DNA from: Ephemeroptericola cinctiostellae | GTDB taxonomy: Bacteria; Pseudomonadota; Gammaproteobacteria; Burkholderiales; Burkholderiaceae | Length of the DNA stretch: 64,000 nt | Assembly (NCBI RefSeq): GCF_003339525.1 | Contig: NZ_CP031124.1 | Span: forward strand, 2,604,001 to 2,668,000 | Reading direction: 5' to 3' | Shown here: in pieces, positions 1 through 8,386 of the stretch | How the letters are laid out: every line of letters starts with the position of its first letter | Numbering within the stretch: position 1 is the stretch's first letter | Made by a program: the position numbers and the translations under genes | The notes under the pieces: generated by a model | What the model was told of the DNA's origin: nothing | The model's database searches: none | What the model saw: only the letters and a program-made list of their open reading frames with translations

Positions 1-255
1 CACCACCACAACAGCGCCAACCTGATCAAAGATGCCTTTCATGGCCAGAGGCAGTGTCCCCGTCAAGCCCAATTTGGCGGCTTTAACTCGGTCAGCCAAA
101 ACCAACACGGGCACGTTAAGTGGAAAAACGGCATTGTCAGCACCTGGGGCGGTGCCAATCACCCCGATGACGGCAGAACGGCGCGTCTTAATCGGGCGGA
201 TGCCGTCATTGAGCTGCACGACCTCAATCCCGTGTAAAAATTCTTCTGTTGACAT
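1..255 (-). CDS. Contractile tail sheath protein, N-terminal part
   Basis: The gene runs off the left edge, so only the first 85 codons are visible. Reading on the minus strand gives MSTEEFLHGIEVVQLNDGIR followed by a hydrophobic VIGVIGTAPGAD segment and a FPLNVPVLVL motif. This matches the start of P2 gpFI-like tail sheath proteins, which polymerise around the tail tube and contract on infection. The ATG at 255 is preceded by AGGAG at a good distance. It is the last gene of the visible late operon, after the baseplate gene. It is the main evidence that this phage has a contractile tail. Confidence 0.85.
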   Translation of the reverse strand, partial: MSTEEFLHGIEVVQLNDGIRPIKTRRSAVIGVIGTAPGADNAVFPLNVPVLVLADRVKAAKLGLTGTLPLAMKGIFDQVGAVVVV

Positions 256-311
256 CAGATACACTCCTATAAATGTGTGTACCCGTACTATATTGACCAC
301 CGCCGCAAATG

Positions 312-330
312 TCCTGCCGCTATTTTGCGC
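312..330 (-). repeat. 19-bp dispersed repeat, copy 1 of 3
   Basis: Minus-strand GCGCAAAATAGCGGCAGGA lies just after the gpV-like stop codon and 57 bases before the sheath start. Identical 19-bp copies occur at 4531-4549 and 6416-6434. All three are in the structural gene block, in the same orientation, shortly upstream of a minus-strand start codon. The role is unknown. Confidence 0.7.
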
Positions 331-345
331 GTAAATTTGCGCCGA

Positions 346-870
346 TTACGCACCGTTATTGCCATCGGAGTCGGTCACCTTACCGCCAAATCGACCGTCA
401 CCACCAACGGCAATGTCTTGCCCGATGTCTGCACCACCGCTCTGCTTAAAAGTTGGAGATTTAAAATCAACACCAGTGGGGGCGACCACCCTGAAAGTAC
501 CTTTGATTTCAAAGGTCAAATCGCCCGTTGAATTGTTGTGCACGAGCCGTGCACCATTGGCGTAGCGCGTCACATGTTCATCGGGATTGACCGTTGCAGG
601 GGGGTATTGATCGCGGTACAGTGCACCATCAATGAACGCATCCTCCAACACCCCACCCGGTGCCAGCACGATCACCTGTTCACCGACAGCTGGAGACCAT
701 CCATCGCTGTCGTTGTGCGCGCGTCGCACCGCCCATTGCATCGGCGCGCTGTCGTTATCTCCGAGCGCAACGATGGCGTGAATGCCCTCCACCGACTTGA
801 CCACGCCCACGCGGATCATGTTCGCCACTGCCCGCTCGAGCGCATCGATACGCCCCAGATCGTCACTCAT
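346..870 (-). CDS. Phage baseplate assembly protein V (gpV-like)
   Basis: This 174-residue protein resembles P2 gpV / phage baseplate spike proteins, which form the membrane-piercing tip of contractile tails. Visible features are an N-terminal helix, an OB-fold-like segment (VVKSVEGIHAIVALGD, then GWSPAVGEQVIVLAPGG, GVLEDAFIDGALY) and a C-terminal beta-rich tail repeating short polar strands. Its start codon overlaps the stop of the preceding gene (TAATG), so the two are translationally coupled. It precedes the sheath gene. The assignment rests on family resemblance and gene order. Confidence 0.8.
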   Translation of the reverse strand: MSDDLGRIDALERAVANMIRVGVVKSVEGIHAIVALGDNDSAPMQWAVRRAHNDSDGWSPAVGEQVIVLAPGGVLEDAFIDGALYRDQYPPATVNPDEHVTRYANGARLVHNNSTGDLTFEIKGTFRVVAPTGVDFKSPTFKQSGGADIGQDIAVGGDGRFGGKVTDSDGNNGA

Positions 871-1424
871 TACGCGACCCCATGCCCGCCAATCACCTCC
901 TCCACAGGAAAGGGGTCTTGATCGCCAAAAACTTCAAAAACCTCGGTGTCACCCGTACAGCAATGCTTGACCATGGTCAGGTTCATGGGGTTTATCACAG
1001 GCTCATCGGCTTCAATGGTTTCACCCAGCGGTGCATCAAACTCAAACTCAACCATCCACGTCAAGTAGCCGTTCAACGGCTCTTTAAATTCATCGGGCGC
1101 CACTCGGACAATGCGGATGATCCCCGCGCCAATGCTGCCCACTCGCTTGAGTTGGCGCGCAGTGGCGAAAGCATACTGCCGCACCAACAATTCGGCGTTT
1201 TCGGCCGCCGCACTGATCAACACCCGCGCCACCCAGCGCAGCGACACGTCCAGCGCATCGCCTCCACCGACCATGCTGGCATCATCACCCTCGGTCAATT
1301 CAAGACGCACCGATGGCGAGGGTTCTGCCTCGCGCATGGCCTCGTATGTGTAAACCTGCCCCAGCGTCCAATCCATTTGTTTGATCGCACCGACCAACGC
1401 CACGTGCATGTTTTCAAGTGTCAT
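870..1424 (-). CDS. Tail completion / terminator-like protein
   Basis: This 184-residue soluble protein lies between the Z-like gene and the baseplate gene, where lambda has gpU (tail terminator). I recognise it only as a conserved phage tail-region protein. It has an N-terminal helical part and a beta-rich C-terminal half (YLTWMVEFEFDAPLG). It overlaps the upstream gene by 4 bp (ATGA) and the downstream gene by 3 bp, which fits a late operon. The tail-terminator role is inferred from position, not from a motif. Confidence 0.5.
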   Translation of the reverse strand: MTLENMHVALVGAIKQMDWTLGQVYTYEAMREAEPSPSVRLELTEGDDASMVGGGDALDVSLRWVARVLISAAAENAELLVRQYAFATARQLKRVGSIGAGIIRIVRVAPDEFKEPLNGYLTWMVEFEFDAPLGETIEADEPVINPMNLTMVKHCCTGDTEVFEVFGDQDPFPVEEVIGGHGVA

Positions 1425-1942
1425 AATTTACCCAATTCAAATTCAATTTCATGTGCCAAAATATCCATCAACCACTGATCCGCCTGCCCATAAGCACGCA
1501 TCAAGGCATCCTCAGCTTCTTCGCTGATTTCTTTGACCAAATAGCCAAAGTTCCACCGACCTTGCCCATGGCGGATGTACACCGCCTGCCCGCGCTTTTT
1601 GATCATAAAAGCCTTGGGGTAAAACTCACCACCCACCTGCACGCCGTTGCGTTGCTGGGTGGCCTTGCCCAATCGACTGACCGCGATGGCATTCATGCCC
1701 AGCCACACTTTTTGCGCCATGCCCTCGTTTTTACGGTAAATCCGCAAACGAGAGCGCATGACGGCACGCGCAATTTTTAAACTTTGCGACATATTTTTAG
1801 TGGTTTCACTGCTCATTTTTCGCGCGCATCGCAACATGGCGCGCCGCGCCGCACGCTCACACGCATGTGGCATGCTGGACAGCGTGCGCATCAAATCTGC
1901 GAGATCGGCCTCATTGATCTTGACCTCTAAATCAACGCTCAT
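1421..1942 (-). CDS. Minor tail protein Z-like / virion morphogenesis protein
   Basis: The 173-residue protein resembles the lambda gpZ family, which is needed for tail-head joining. It has a basic N-terminal helix rich in Arg (CERAARRAMLRCARKMSS), a SRLRIYRK segment and the glycine-rich GGEFYPKAFMIKKRGQAVY region seen in this family. It overlaps both neighbours by 4 bp. Its place after the FII-like gene follows lambda order. Confidence 0.7.
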   Translation of the reverse strand: MSVDLEVKINEADLADLMRTLSSMPHACERAARRAMLRCARKMSSETTKNMSQSLKIARAVMRSRLRIYRKNEGMAQKVWLGMNAIAVSRLGKATQQRNGVQVGGEFYPKAFMIKKRGQAVYIRHGQGRWNFGYLVKEISEEAEDALMRAYGQADQWLMDILAHEIEFELGKL

Positions 1943-2259
1943 ATGCCCGCCGATTTGTGTGCTTGCTTGAGTTGGGCGGGTGACAGATGCAAGCGCAGCA
2001 TCGTCAATTCATCGGCCTCGCCTTGACGCACCACATCAAAGCACGACCCGTCATAAGTCACACCCTGACAAGGCAAACCCGATACATCTCGCTTAAAAAC
2101 GTCGCAATAAAACTCGACCAATTCAGTGGGCTGCAAGCCGTATTCTGGCGCGCTGACCGACTTGTAAAAATAGCCTTTAATCACCACACCGTCCACCACC
2201 AAATCATCGCCCAAGATGCGGGCGTTAATCTTGTCCACGTATTTCAAAAGCCAATTCAT
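1939..2259 (-). CDS. Head-tail joining protein, FII-like by position
   Basis: This 106-residue protein lies directly after the capsid terminator and before the Z-like gene, the position of lambda gpFII. It is rich in beta-strand residues (LVVDGVVIKGYFYKS, PTELVEFYCDVF) and has no recognisable motif. A strong terminator-like hairpin separates it from the capsid gene, so its transcript may be less abundant or come from read-through. The name rests on synteny. Confidence 0.55.
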   Translation of the reverse strand: MNWLLKYVDKINARILGDDLVVDGVVIKGYFYKSVSAPEYGLQPTELVEFYCDVFKRDVSGLPCQGVTYDGSCFDVVRQGEADELTMLRLHLSPAQLKQAHKSAGI

Positions 2260-2287
2260 AAGACCCCCCTTTTAAAACAATCCAACC

Positions 2288-2317
2288 AAAAAAAACCCGC
2301 TGGAGTGCGGGCTTTTT
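2288..2317 (-). terminator. Rho-independent terminator after the capsid gene
   Basis: On the minus strand a CCCGC/GCGGG stem with a 6-base loop is followed by a long T run. It lies 11-40 bases after the capsid stop codon and before the next late gene. It probably lets capsid mRNA exceed that of the tail genes. Confidence 0.8.
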
Positions 2318-2327
2318 AGATCAACTG

Positions 2328-3329
2328 TTAAGCCCCCGCCAGCTTGAGGCGACGGATCACGTGCGGGCGAGAGCAGTACGTCAACGGGTTGCTTTGCGCT
2401 TCAAAATCGAACCCTTTGTTGAACTTTTTAGGTTCGGTATTGACGTAATATGGCAAGCCGTTGGTATTCACGGTTTCGTTATAATTCGCAGGCGCAAAGC
2501 GCATTTGCAACAAAGCATCCACACCCGTCGGAATCATGATCGCTTCATTGTCAGGCACCATCAAATGTCCCGCGAGTTTTTCAACGCAACGGTAAAAACG
2601 AATGTTTTTGTATTCGTAGGATTCGCGCAAGTCGTTGCGTGCCTGTTCGCCTTCTTTACACAAACGCACATCGTCTTTGAGTGCTTTTGAGCCATGAAAC
2701 TCTTTGTTAAAGTTTTTACCACACAACACAATAAAACCATTGCGACCCGCGCCATTCAGCGCTTCGTCAACGACGTCCGTCGCCGTCATGAACTGCTTGT
2801 CCACATCCGCCGCACCAAAATTGATCGTGATGTCACTTGGCCGCGTCAAACCAAACACGTTAAACAAATCACGCAACACAGTGGTGCCGTCGGCATCCAA
2901 TACTTTGCCGTTCAGCGCACCCCAGCGGTGGTATTCAAGCGTGGCATCGATACTTTTGCGTAAATATTTAAGCTTTTCATCCACCTTGGTTTGCAACGAC
3001 TCTAATGCAGAGCCAGTGCCAAATTCGCGAATATTTTGGATCACATCCGCCAAGATGTCTGCTGTCGCAGGTAAATGCGAGGCGGTCAAAATGATCGGCG
3101 CGCCACGCAATGAGCCACCCACCGCCGTGCCATCTGCACCGCGCGGCTTGTTCGCGACCAAAACGATTTCGCCGTCCTGGATTTCGACCGCAACGGTCGT
3201 TGTGTCAATAGGGGACTCCTCAAACAATCCGAGCCCTGATAAAAATTTAGACGGCACAGCAACGTTATTAATTGCTTGCGTCAACGTTGTTAAGTGGAAA
3301 TTGTCTTGAAACAATGCTAAATCAGCCAT
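2328..3329 (-). CDS. Major capsid protein, lambda gpE family
   Basis: This 333-residue protein matches the lambda gpE-type major capsid family (HK97 fold). Markers are the N-terminal LTQAINNVAVPSKFLSGLGLF region, the central TLEYHRWGALNGKVLDADGT segment typical of the family, and the C-terminal TYCSRPHVIRRL ending. It builds the icosahedral head. It follows the protease gene with a 9-base gap. No separate decoration protein gene (lambda gpD) is seen between protease and capsid. Confidence 0.92.
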   Translation of the reverse strand: MADLALFQDNFHLTTLTQAINNVAVPSKFLSGLGLFEESPIDTTTVAVEIQDGEIVLVANKPRGADGTAVGGSLRGAPIILTASHLPATADILADVIQNIREFGTGSALESLQTKVDEKLKYLRKSIDATLEYHRWGALNGKVLDADGTTVLRDLFNVFGLTRPSDITINFGAADVDKQFMTATDVVDEALNGAGRNGFIVLCGKNFNKEFHGSKALKDDVRLCKEGEQARNDLRESYEYKNIRFYRCVEKLAGHLMVPDNEAIMIPTGVDALLQMRFAPANYNETVNTNGLPYYVNTEPKKFNKGFDFEAQSNPLTYCSRPHVIRRLKLAGA

Positions 3330-3338
3330 GATGGGTCC

Positions 3339-4484
3339 TTATTTACTGTTGTGATTGGGGTTTTGATTGGGCTTGCGGCTGGCATAAACCGCCGAAACGT
3401 TGATGGCCTCAGCCACCGTTTTTTGCACGGGCTTATCAGACGGCAAGCGGATGTCGCTGCTTGACGCCTGCACGCTTCGAACCGCAGGCGCTTGGCTTTT
3501 GGCGTACAAACTCATTAAAGCCTGCGCTTCGGCCACTGTGCTGTTGTTGGCAACCAGCTCATCGGCCGTCGGGTAGCCCGCAATTACCGCCAACGCCCGA
3601 ACGCCCGCCGCGCGCTCGATGCGTGCATCCAAATCGCCCACAGCCAATGTGTGACTTGATAACATCTGCGCCAACAAAGGCTCATTTGCCGCCAAGCAAC
3701 GGCTGACCGCTGCGAGCCGTGCGACAGCATCGGCTTCGCCCGCACCCACTTCAGGCTGTACGGACGATGCCGTAGGCGTCTCAACCGTGACCGCGGGTGC
3801 GGCGGCAACCGCCACACCATCACCACCTTCATCGTCATTCGCTGTGCTGACCGCTTTGACTGCAAACAATTGCTTGACTGCCTCGGGTGCGGTGTCGTAA
3901 CGCTTGAGGGCTGAGGCCGAGGCGCATGCCGCCAACTGCAACGTGACCACCACTTCATCGCACAAGCCCGCTTCAAGGGCTTGCTTGCCATCAAACCATG
4001 TGTCTTTCGACATCCAGCCTTTGACCGTGGCTTCGTCCTGCCCCGTGGCCTCCATATACATGGAGGCCATCGTGCTTTCAACAGCCTCCATGACCGCCGC
4101 CTGCTCACGCATGTCAGCGTATGAGCCGTAACACGCGCCCGAAACACCATGCACCATGAGGTAAGCATTCTCAGGCACAACGCGCTTGCCCGCGGCCATG
4201 AAAATGATCGACGCCATGCTGCATGCCACGCCCACCACATGTGCTTCGATATGCGTACGTCGCGCTTTGAGCACGTTGTAAATCGCCAAACCCTCAAACA
4301 CACTGCCGCCGGGCGAATTGATTGACAACTCAATCTTTGCGTCGCGAGGGATTTGACTTAACTCATACAAAAAATCCGCCGCCGACACGCCCCAACCGCC
4401 TATTTCATCGTGAATCGAAATGGCATAGACGGGCGCGACCTCGGTCGAGGCCGCCTGTGCCGCGATTGAAAACCAACTTTTCAT
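3339..4484 (-). CDS. ClpP-like prohead protease (lambda gpC family), possible scaffold C-terminus
   Basis: Residues ~15-190 form a ClpP/SppA-like serine protease domain. It has SINSPGGSVFEGLAIYN, the nucleophile region GVACSMASIIFMAAG and LMVHGVSGACYG with the probable catalytic His. The C-terminal ~190 residues are Ala/Val-rich and low in complexity, as in lambda gpC, whose C-terminal part doubles as the scaffold. It matures the prohead by cleaving portal and scaffold. The start overlaps the portal stop by 4 bp. Confidence 0.88.
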   Translation of the reverse strand: MKSWFSIAAQAASTEVAPVYAISIHDEIGGWGVSAADFLYELSQIPRDAKIELSINSPGGSVFEGLAIYNVLKARRTHIEAHVVGVACSMASIIFMAAGKRVVPENAYLMVHGVSGACYGSYADMREQAAVMEAVESTMASMYMEATGQDEATVKGWMSKDTWFDGKQALEAGLCDEVVVTLQLAACASASALKRYDTAPEAVKQLFAVKAVSTANDDEGGDGVAVAAAPAVTVETPTASSVQPEVGAGEADAVARLAAVSRCLAANEPLLAQMLSSHTLAVGDLDARIERAAGVRALAVIAGYPTADELVANNSTVAEAQALMSLYAKSQAPAVRSVQASSSDIRLPSDKPVQKTVAEAINVSAVYASRKPNQNPNHNSK

Positions 4485-6010
4485 TTCTTGCTCCTTGTTT
4501 TTGGCATTATTCCTCGCGCCTTAAAAAAAGTCCTGCCGCTATTTTGCGCAGTCGAATTGTTCGACCCAGGATCAACCGATGGCAGCAGCGCATGCGCGCT
4601 TGAAAAATTCAACCCCAAAGACTGCTCACGCTCAAGGTCTTGTTTGTACTGCGCATCAACAGAATCGGCATCACGGCCGTTTTGCAAAGAGATTTCAGAG
4701 CGCGGCAAAATCCCCAGCTCATTTTGTAAGCGCAAGGACTGCACGTCCTGCACGGGATGAATGTACGGCTTGCGCTGTGGAATCCATCGCGTAGCTCGCA
4801 TCTCCACTTTATTGCTTGGCAACAGCCCCGCCAAAATCGCCTGATCGAAGAACCAGCGGCGAATCGGTCGGCACATTTTTTGCACGAGGATGTTTTCAGT
4901 TAACTGCGTGAGGCTGCGTGACAGCTCATTTAAAGCAACCCGCATCACACGGTCATTGGTGTCTGCATAGTCGTTCATTACAACTTGGTACGGCACGCCA
5001 AACGCGGCGCAAATCGTGCGGTACTGCCAGCGCATGTATTCGGTGTAGTTCATGCCCGCATCAGGCGGATTTGAAAAATCAATCGATTCGCCAAAACCCA
5101 GCTCCAGCATGGCACCTGGGGACATCTCCAGCGGCGGCAAATCGCCGTCATCCATAGGGTATTCAGCATCAGGCTGCATTTGGGTTTGTGCGGGCTCATC
5201 ATAGTTGTCAGGGCGGCGAATCGCGCCCACAAACAAATTCGCGATTTTCATGCGCTCAAGCACCGCATCGTCAAAATCATCCACTTGTTTTAAGCGCACC
5301 AGCGCATTCGCCAAAAATGGCACGCCGCGCACTTGGCTGGGTCGCATCGGTTTAAACACGTGCGAGACAAATCGCGCTTCAATGCGTTTCGTGGTCGCAC
5401 TCATGTCATGCAAGTTTTCGCGCACCCAGTACGCCACACGAACGCCGCTGGCATCAAACTCCACTCCTTGCACGATGCTGTGCCCATTCTCTAGATCACG
5501 AGTTTCAAAAGGCACTTGCTCAGGCTCGACCGCCTGTACCCGATACGTCACGCCCGAGTCGGTCTCCACCAACCGGTGAATGATGAAGCATTCGCCAGCG
5601 ACCAAAAAAGTGCGCGCGATCAAGGTTTGCATGCCGTAAAAGTCCAAACCATTGATTAAATCCGCATCAAGAGACCACGATTCAAACACCGCAATCACTT
5701 TTTTGCGCAAAGTCACGTCTTTAAAATCGGGCATGGGCGAGATGCCATTGCCGATCAAATTACTGACCATAAAATCAATCACGGCGCGGGCGATCGGGTT
5801 GTTGAGGTAGGCATCACGGGCACGGACACGCGCCACGCCAATGGCGGACAGCTCGGTGATCGCACTTGACGAACCCAATCGCCAATTAAACAAACGACGA
5901 CCCGACTTACTCGCATCGTGTGCAGGCGCAGGCGGCTCGACGTACTGGCTATTCGCTTGGATGGCGTGCGCATGACGCGCACTTTTAGGATTGATTTTGC
6001 GGCGGCTCAT
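4481..6010 (-). CDS. Phage portal protein, lambda gpB family
   Basis: This 509-residue protein belongs to the lambda-type portal family. Markers are the RVRARDAYLNNPIARAVIDF segment, the LVAGECFIIHRLVE strand, VFKPMRPSQVRGVPFLANAL and the AFGVPYQVVMNDY motif. The portal forms the dodecameric ring through which DNA is packaged and to which the tail joins. The C-terminal 20-odd codons contain the second copy of the 19-bp repeat (4531-4549) and are basic. It is coupled to the protease gene by overlap and starts on the last base of the upstream gene. Confidence 0.92.
   Translation of the reverse strand: MSRRKINPKSARHAHAIQANSQYVEPPAPAHDASKSGRRLFNWRLGSSSAITELSAIGVARVRARDAYLNNPIARAVIDFMVSNLIGNGISPMPDFKDVTLRKKVIAVFESWSLDADLINGLDFYGMQTLIARTFLVAGECFIIHRLVETDSGVTYRVQAVEPEQVPFETRDLENGHSIVQGVEFDASGVRVAYWVRENLHDMSATTKRIEARFVSHVFKPMRPSQVRGVPFLANALVRLKQVDDFDDAVLERMKIANLFVGAIRRPDNYDEPAQTQMQPDAEYPMDDGDLPPLEMSPGAMLELGFGESIDFSNPPDAGMNYTEYMRWQYRTICAAFGVPYQVVMNDYADTNDRVMRVALNELSRSLTQLTENILVQKMCRPIRRWFFDQAILAGLLPSNKVEMRATRWIPQRKPYIHPVQDVQSLRLQNELGILPRSEISLQNGRDADSVDAQYKQDLEREQSLGLNFSSAHALLPSVDPGSNNSTAQNSGRTFFKARGIMPKTRSKK
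4531..4549 (-). repeat. 19-bp dispersed repeat, copy 2 of 3
   Basis: The same GCGCAAAATAGCGGCAGGA, here inside the last codons of the portal gene (encoding AQNSGR) and 47 bases before the protease start. Being inside a coding end, it may have arrived with a recombined gene end. Confidence 0.7.
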
Positions 6011-6405
6011 TAATAGCCCCGCTTGTAATTGACGTAACGGACTTTGATCGAGCTGCGACGGCTCGCTGTCGCACCCTCTACCGCAGCACGATAAGCCGTC
6101 AATGCCGACAACTGCTTGGCGCGCTCAGCACGCAGCTCATCACCCGAGACAAAACGCGTGCGCCGATCGCGAAACTCAACCTCAAGCACGCCGCTTGAAC
6201 TGGCCACATCCAACGCCGCCAAATTCGCCACGATCACCTGCACACGTGGCAAATCATCGACCGACCGAAAAACAACAGAAGCACCACCGAATTTGACATC
6301 GGCGGTGTTGTTGGCGTGTGCGCGCGCCACCGATTGCACATCGGCATCGGTGAAAATAAGGGGAAGTGAAGTGGTTGTCAGCATGGTGCGAATGTAACGC
6401 ACCAC
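6010..6405 (-). CDS. Small head-tail connector-like protein (gpW position)
   Basis: The open frame begins with GTG at 6405, with an ATG eight codons in (6384). The product is ~124-131 residues with a basic C-terminus. It sits just upstream of the portal gene, where lambda has the small head completion protein gpW, but I see no clear gpW motif. AGGA lies about 11 bases before the GTG. The function is inferred from position only. Confidence 0.5.
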   Translation of the reverse strand: MVRYIRTMLTTTSLPLIFTDADVQSVARAHANNTADVKFGGASVVFRSVDDLPRVQVIVANLAALDVASSSGVLEVEFRDRRTRFVSGDELRAERAKQLSALTAYRAAVEGATASRRSSIKVRYVNYKRGY

Positions 6406-6415
6406 GCTTAAATTA

Positions 6416-6434
6416 TCCTGCCGCTATTTTGCGC
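6416..6434 (-). repeat. 19-bp dispersed repeat, copy 3 of 3
   Basis: GCGCAAAATAGCGGCAGGA on the minus strand, 11 bases before the GTG start at 6405, so its AGGA end may act as part of the ribosome binding site. On the plus strand 6421-6456 can form an imperfect hairpin (CCGCT...TTTT...AAAA...AGCGG). Confidence 0.65.
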
Positions 6435-6462
6435 AAAAATTTGCAGAAAACAGCGGTAAGAA

Positions 6463-6705
6463 TCAAGTTAAACGGTAGTTTCCGTCCACCCGTGGGGTCA
6501 GCTTGATTAAACCATCAAAAAGCTCTTTGTTTTGACGATCATACCTTTCACCGTCAATTCGAGAACGCTCAATATCGTAAATTAAGCACTCACGAGGATC
6601 AACCCCGTACAATTGAATGAGCTGACTCGGCTAAATATGGTGGATGTCTGTATCGTTTTGGCTTATAACGCTTCCTGGGATCACGAGGTATTTTTTAACG
6701 GTCAT
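6463..6705 (-). pseudogene. Small phage protein gene broken by an in-frame TAG
   Basis: An ATG at 6705 with an excellent AAGGAG site opens a frame reading MTVKKYLVIPGSVISQNDTD. It hits a single TAG at 6633-6631 (codon 25), then continues in the same frame for 55 codons (PSQLIQLYGVDPRECLIYDI...) to a TGA. Small phage proteins of this general pattern, with a QLxxLYxVDPxEC core, are common. The stop sits where a residue is expected just before PSQL. It is either a decayed gene or one read through by amber suppression. Only 6406-6821 is otherwise unassigned here. Confidence 0.6.
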
Positions 6706-6821
6706 TTTGCCGCTCCTTATAGGGTGATTTGCGAATCAATATAAAAATGATTTTTTACATAGCGACATGCAAACCCATTTTAACTTTATATTTTTTGATC
6801 AAAATTAAGCCCACGATTTAT

Positions 6822-7874
6822 TTATTGGCTTGAAGCATCACCACCCACACGCCCCACTCGACAGCCAATTTTAGCGACACAAGCGTGCATCGTCTCCACC
6901 AATTGATTCACCGACAAATGCAACGCGCCTGTGCTCACCCTGTTCGACAAGTTCGCGGACGAAATCAGTTGCTCATCGCGCCCGATGGGTTCGAGGCGCG
7001 GGCGCATTGACCGATCAAACGACAGCACCCAGCGGTTATCGCACAGCACCGCAGCCAACAAGCCCATGGTCGCTTGCTCCGTTGGGATGATACTGTCCCA
7101 GTCCACATTGACCCCACCTTTATTCCAAGTGGCCTCGATCAATGCTTGATGCGCTCGCGCCATCACCGCCACATCAAATCCGCCCTCAGGCACACTCAAA
7201 GCATCTACGCCCGCCACATCATGCGCCTGACCGCGCTCACCACGCTCATAATACCAGCGGCGATGCGCACCCGTCGATTCTCGCCGTTTGACAAAACCGA
7301 GTTTGCTCATGATGTTGCCCACACGCACCATCTGCCAATGCTGCGGCTCATGGGTCGGTTTGTAGTGTAACGCACCCTGCAAAATGTCGCTCATGTGAAA
7401 CACACTGACCTTGGCGCATTCGTCCGATGCCAACCAATCCGACACCAATGCAAACCATGGGTCAAACCGTGGCGTAAATTCTCCCGCACCGTCACCCGTG
7501 GCCAGCGGTCGCACCGCCAATCCTTTGGTCCAATAATCAAACAACACTTGATCGCATTCGTTTTGATACTGCATCACCTTGTCGCGCAACTCGGGTTTGA
7601 CTTTATTGGGACTGATGGAATACAACCAGCCTGCGAGTTTGGCAAGAGGGAGGCAAACAAATTGGCGGCGTTGATTATCGCCAGACATCTGCGTGGTGAT
7701 TTCCACCACGGAGGTCGCAAACCTTTGTTTTAATTTGTCAAATTGAGACTTCCAATCCAAACCCATGCCCTCAACTACGGGGCGCATGGGTACAAATGGC
7801 TGGTCGTTTTGATTGATGATGTAAAGCGTTGCGCCTGCAAACTGGATGGGTAACAATTGAGATTGAGCATTCAT
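6822..7874 (-). CDS. ant: Phage antirepressor (P22 AR N-terminal domain)
   Basis: Residues ~1-125 match the P22 antirepressor N-terminal domain (PFVPMRPVVEGMGLDWKSQF, LPLAKLAGWLYSISPNKV, YQNECDQVLFDYW). Antirepressors bind the CI-type repressor and induce the lytic cycle. Residues ~134-216 (WLASDECAKVSVFHMSDILQ, VGNIMSKLGFVKRRESTG) resemble the C-terminal domain of the primase at 12613-15066, so the protein is a two-domain fusion. The ATG has AAGGAG upstream. The 5' region forms a C4-like RNA switch that can hide this site. Confidence 0.85.
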   Translation of the reverse strand: MNAQSQLLPIQFAGATLYIINQNDQPFVPMRPVVEGMGLDWKSQFDKLKQRFATSVVEITTQMSGDNQRRQFVCLPLAKLAGWLYSISPNKVKPELRDKVMQYQNECDQVLFDYWTKGLAVRPLATGDGAGEFTPRFDPWFALVSDWLASDECAKVSVFHMSDILQGALHYKPTHEPQHWQMVRVGNIMSKLGFVKRRESTGAHRRWYYERGERGQAHDVAGVDALSVPEGGFDVAVMARAHQALIEATWNKGGVNVDWDSIIPTEQATMGLLAAVLCDNRWVLSFDRSMRPRLEPIGRDEQLISSANLSNRVSTGALHLSVNQLVETMHACVAKIGCRVGRVGGDASSQ

Positions 7875-7894
7875 GATGAACTCCTTCGAGATTT

Positions 7895-8120
7895 TTTTGA
7901 GGAATGCCTTATTTTGAGTAAGGCGGTCGAGTGCTCAAAACCGCTCGAAGACGGCGGGCATATTCCCAGCCAAGGCTGGTGTTGTATTAGCCACACACTC
8001 GACCATAGACGAAAAGAAACAACAAGGAGCGAACTTGGAGTAAAATCGTTAGGTATAGGCGTAAAAAAACCACGTCTGACGGGCGCGGGGCTATCCGCTT
8101 CGAGATTTGTGTTTTGAGCA
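7895..8120 (-). ncRNA. C4-type antisense RNA / leader upstream of the antirepressor gene
   Basis: P1, P7 and P22 control ant by a C4/Sar RNA made from the same promoter. Here minus-strand TGCTCAAAAC plus CTCGAAG (8098-8120) can pair with CTTCGAG plus GTTTTGAGCA (7932-7950). GGTCGAGTG (7996-8004) can pair with CACTCGACC (7925-7933). The 11-base sequence AAATCTCGAAG of the first arm is repeated exactly at the ant ribosome binding site (7884-7894). The CTTCGAG segment can therefore pair with either, which is the C4 logic. A short translated frame (PVRRGFFTP, then WLIQHQPWLG) resembles Icd-like frames that overlap such RNAs. Confidence 0.65.
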
Positions 8121-8129
8121 CTTGCGCCA

Positions 8130-8158
8130 ATCATAAAACTATTTTTACAAAAAATCAA
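8130..8158 (-). promoter_or_regulatory. Promoter for the C4-like RNA and ant
   Basis: On the minus strand TTGATT is followed after 17 bases by TATGAT, giving transcription into the C4-like region from about 8122. It overlaps the 5' region of the divergent gene at 8168. Confidence 0.65.
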
Positions 8159-8167
8159 GGAGTTATC

Positions 8168-8377
8168 ATGAAATTTTTAATCCTATCAATTTCAGCCCTT
8201 TCTTTATTTTGCGGCACTGCAAACGCCAAGTCCTGCAAAAGCTTTAAAACACATGCAGAGGCGCAAAAATACTATGAAACCCATAAAGCCAAAAGTTTAG
8301 ACCGCGATGGCGATGGATCTGCATGCGATTGTTTGCCTGGCGGCTCTGGTCGAAAATGTCCAAATCATAAAAAATAA
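8168..8377 (+). CDS. Secreted Excalibur-domain (calcium-binding) protein
   Basis: The product starts MKFLILSISALSLFCGTANA, a clear Sec signal peptide cleaved after ANA. A short Cys-containing Excalibur domain follows, with DRDGDGSACDCLPGG, an EF-hand-like loop plus paired Cys. AAGGAG precedes the ATG, so the start at 8168 is preferred over an upstream in-frame ATG. It is read against the late genes and lies between terminase and head genes, as expected of a cargo (moron) gene expressed in the lysogen. The partner or target is unknown. Confidence 0.75.
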   Translation: MKFLILSISALSLFCGTANAKSCKSFKTHAEAQKYYETHKAKSLDRDGDGSACDCLPGGSGRKCPNHKK

Positions 8378-8386
8378 GGGGGCTTT

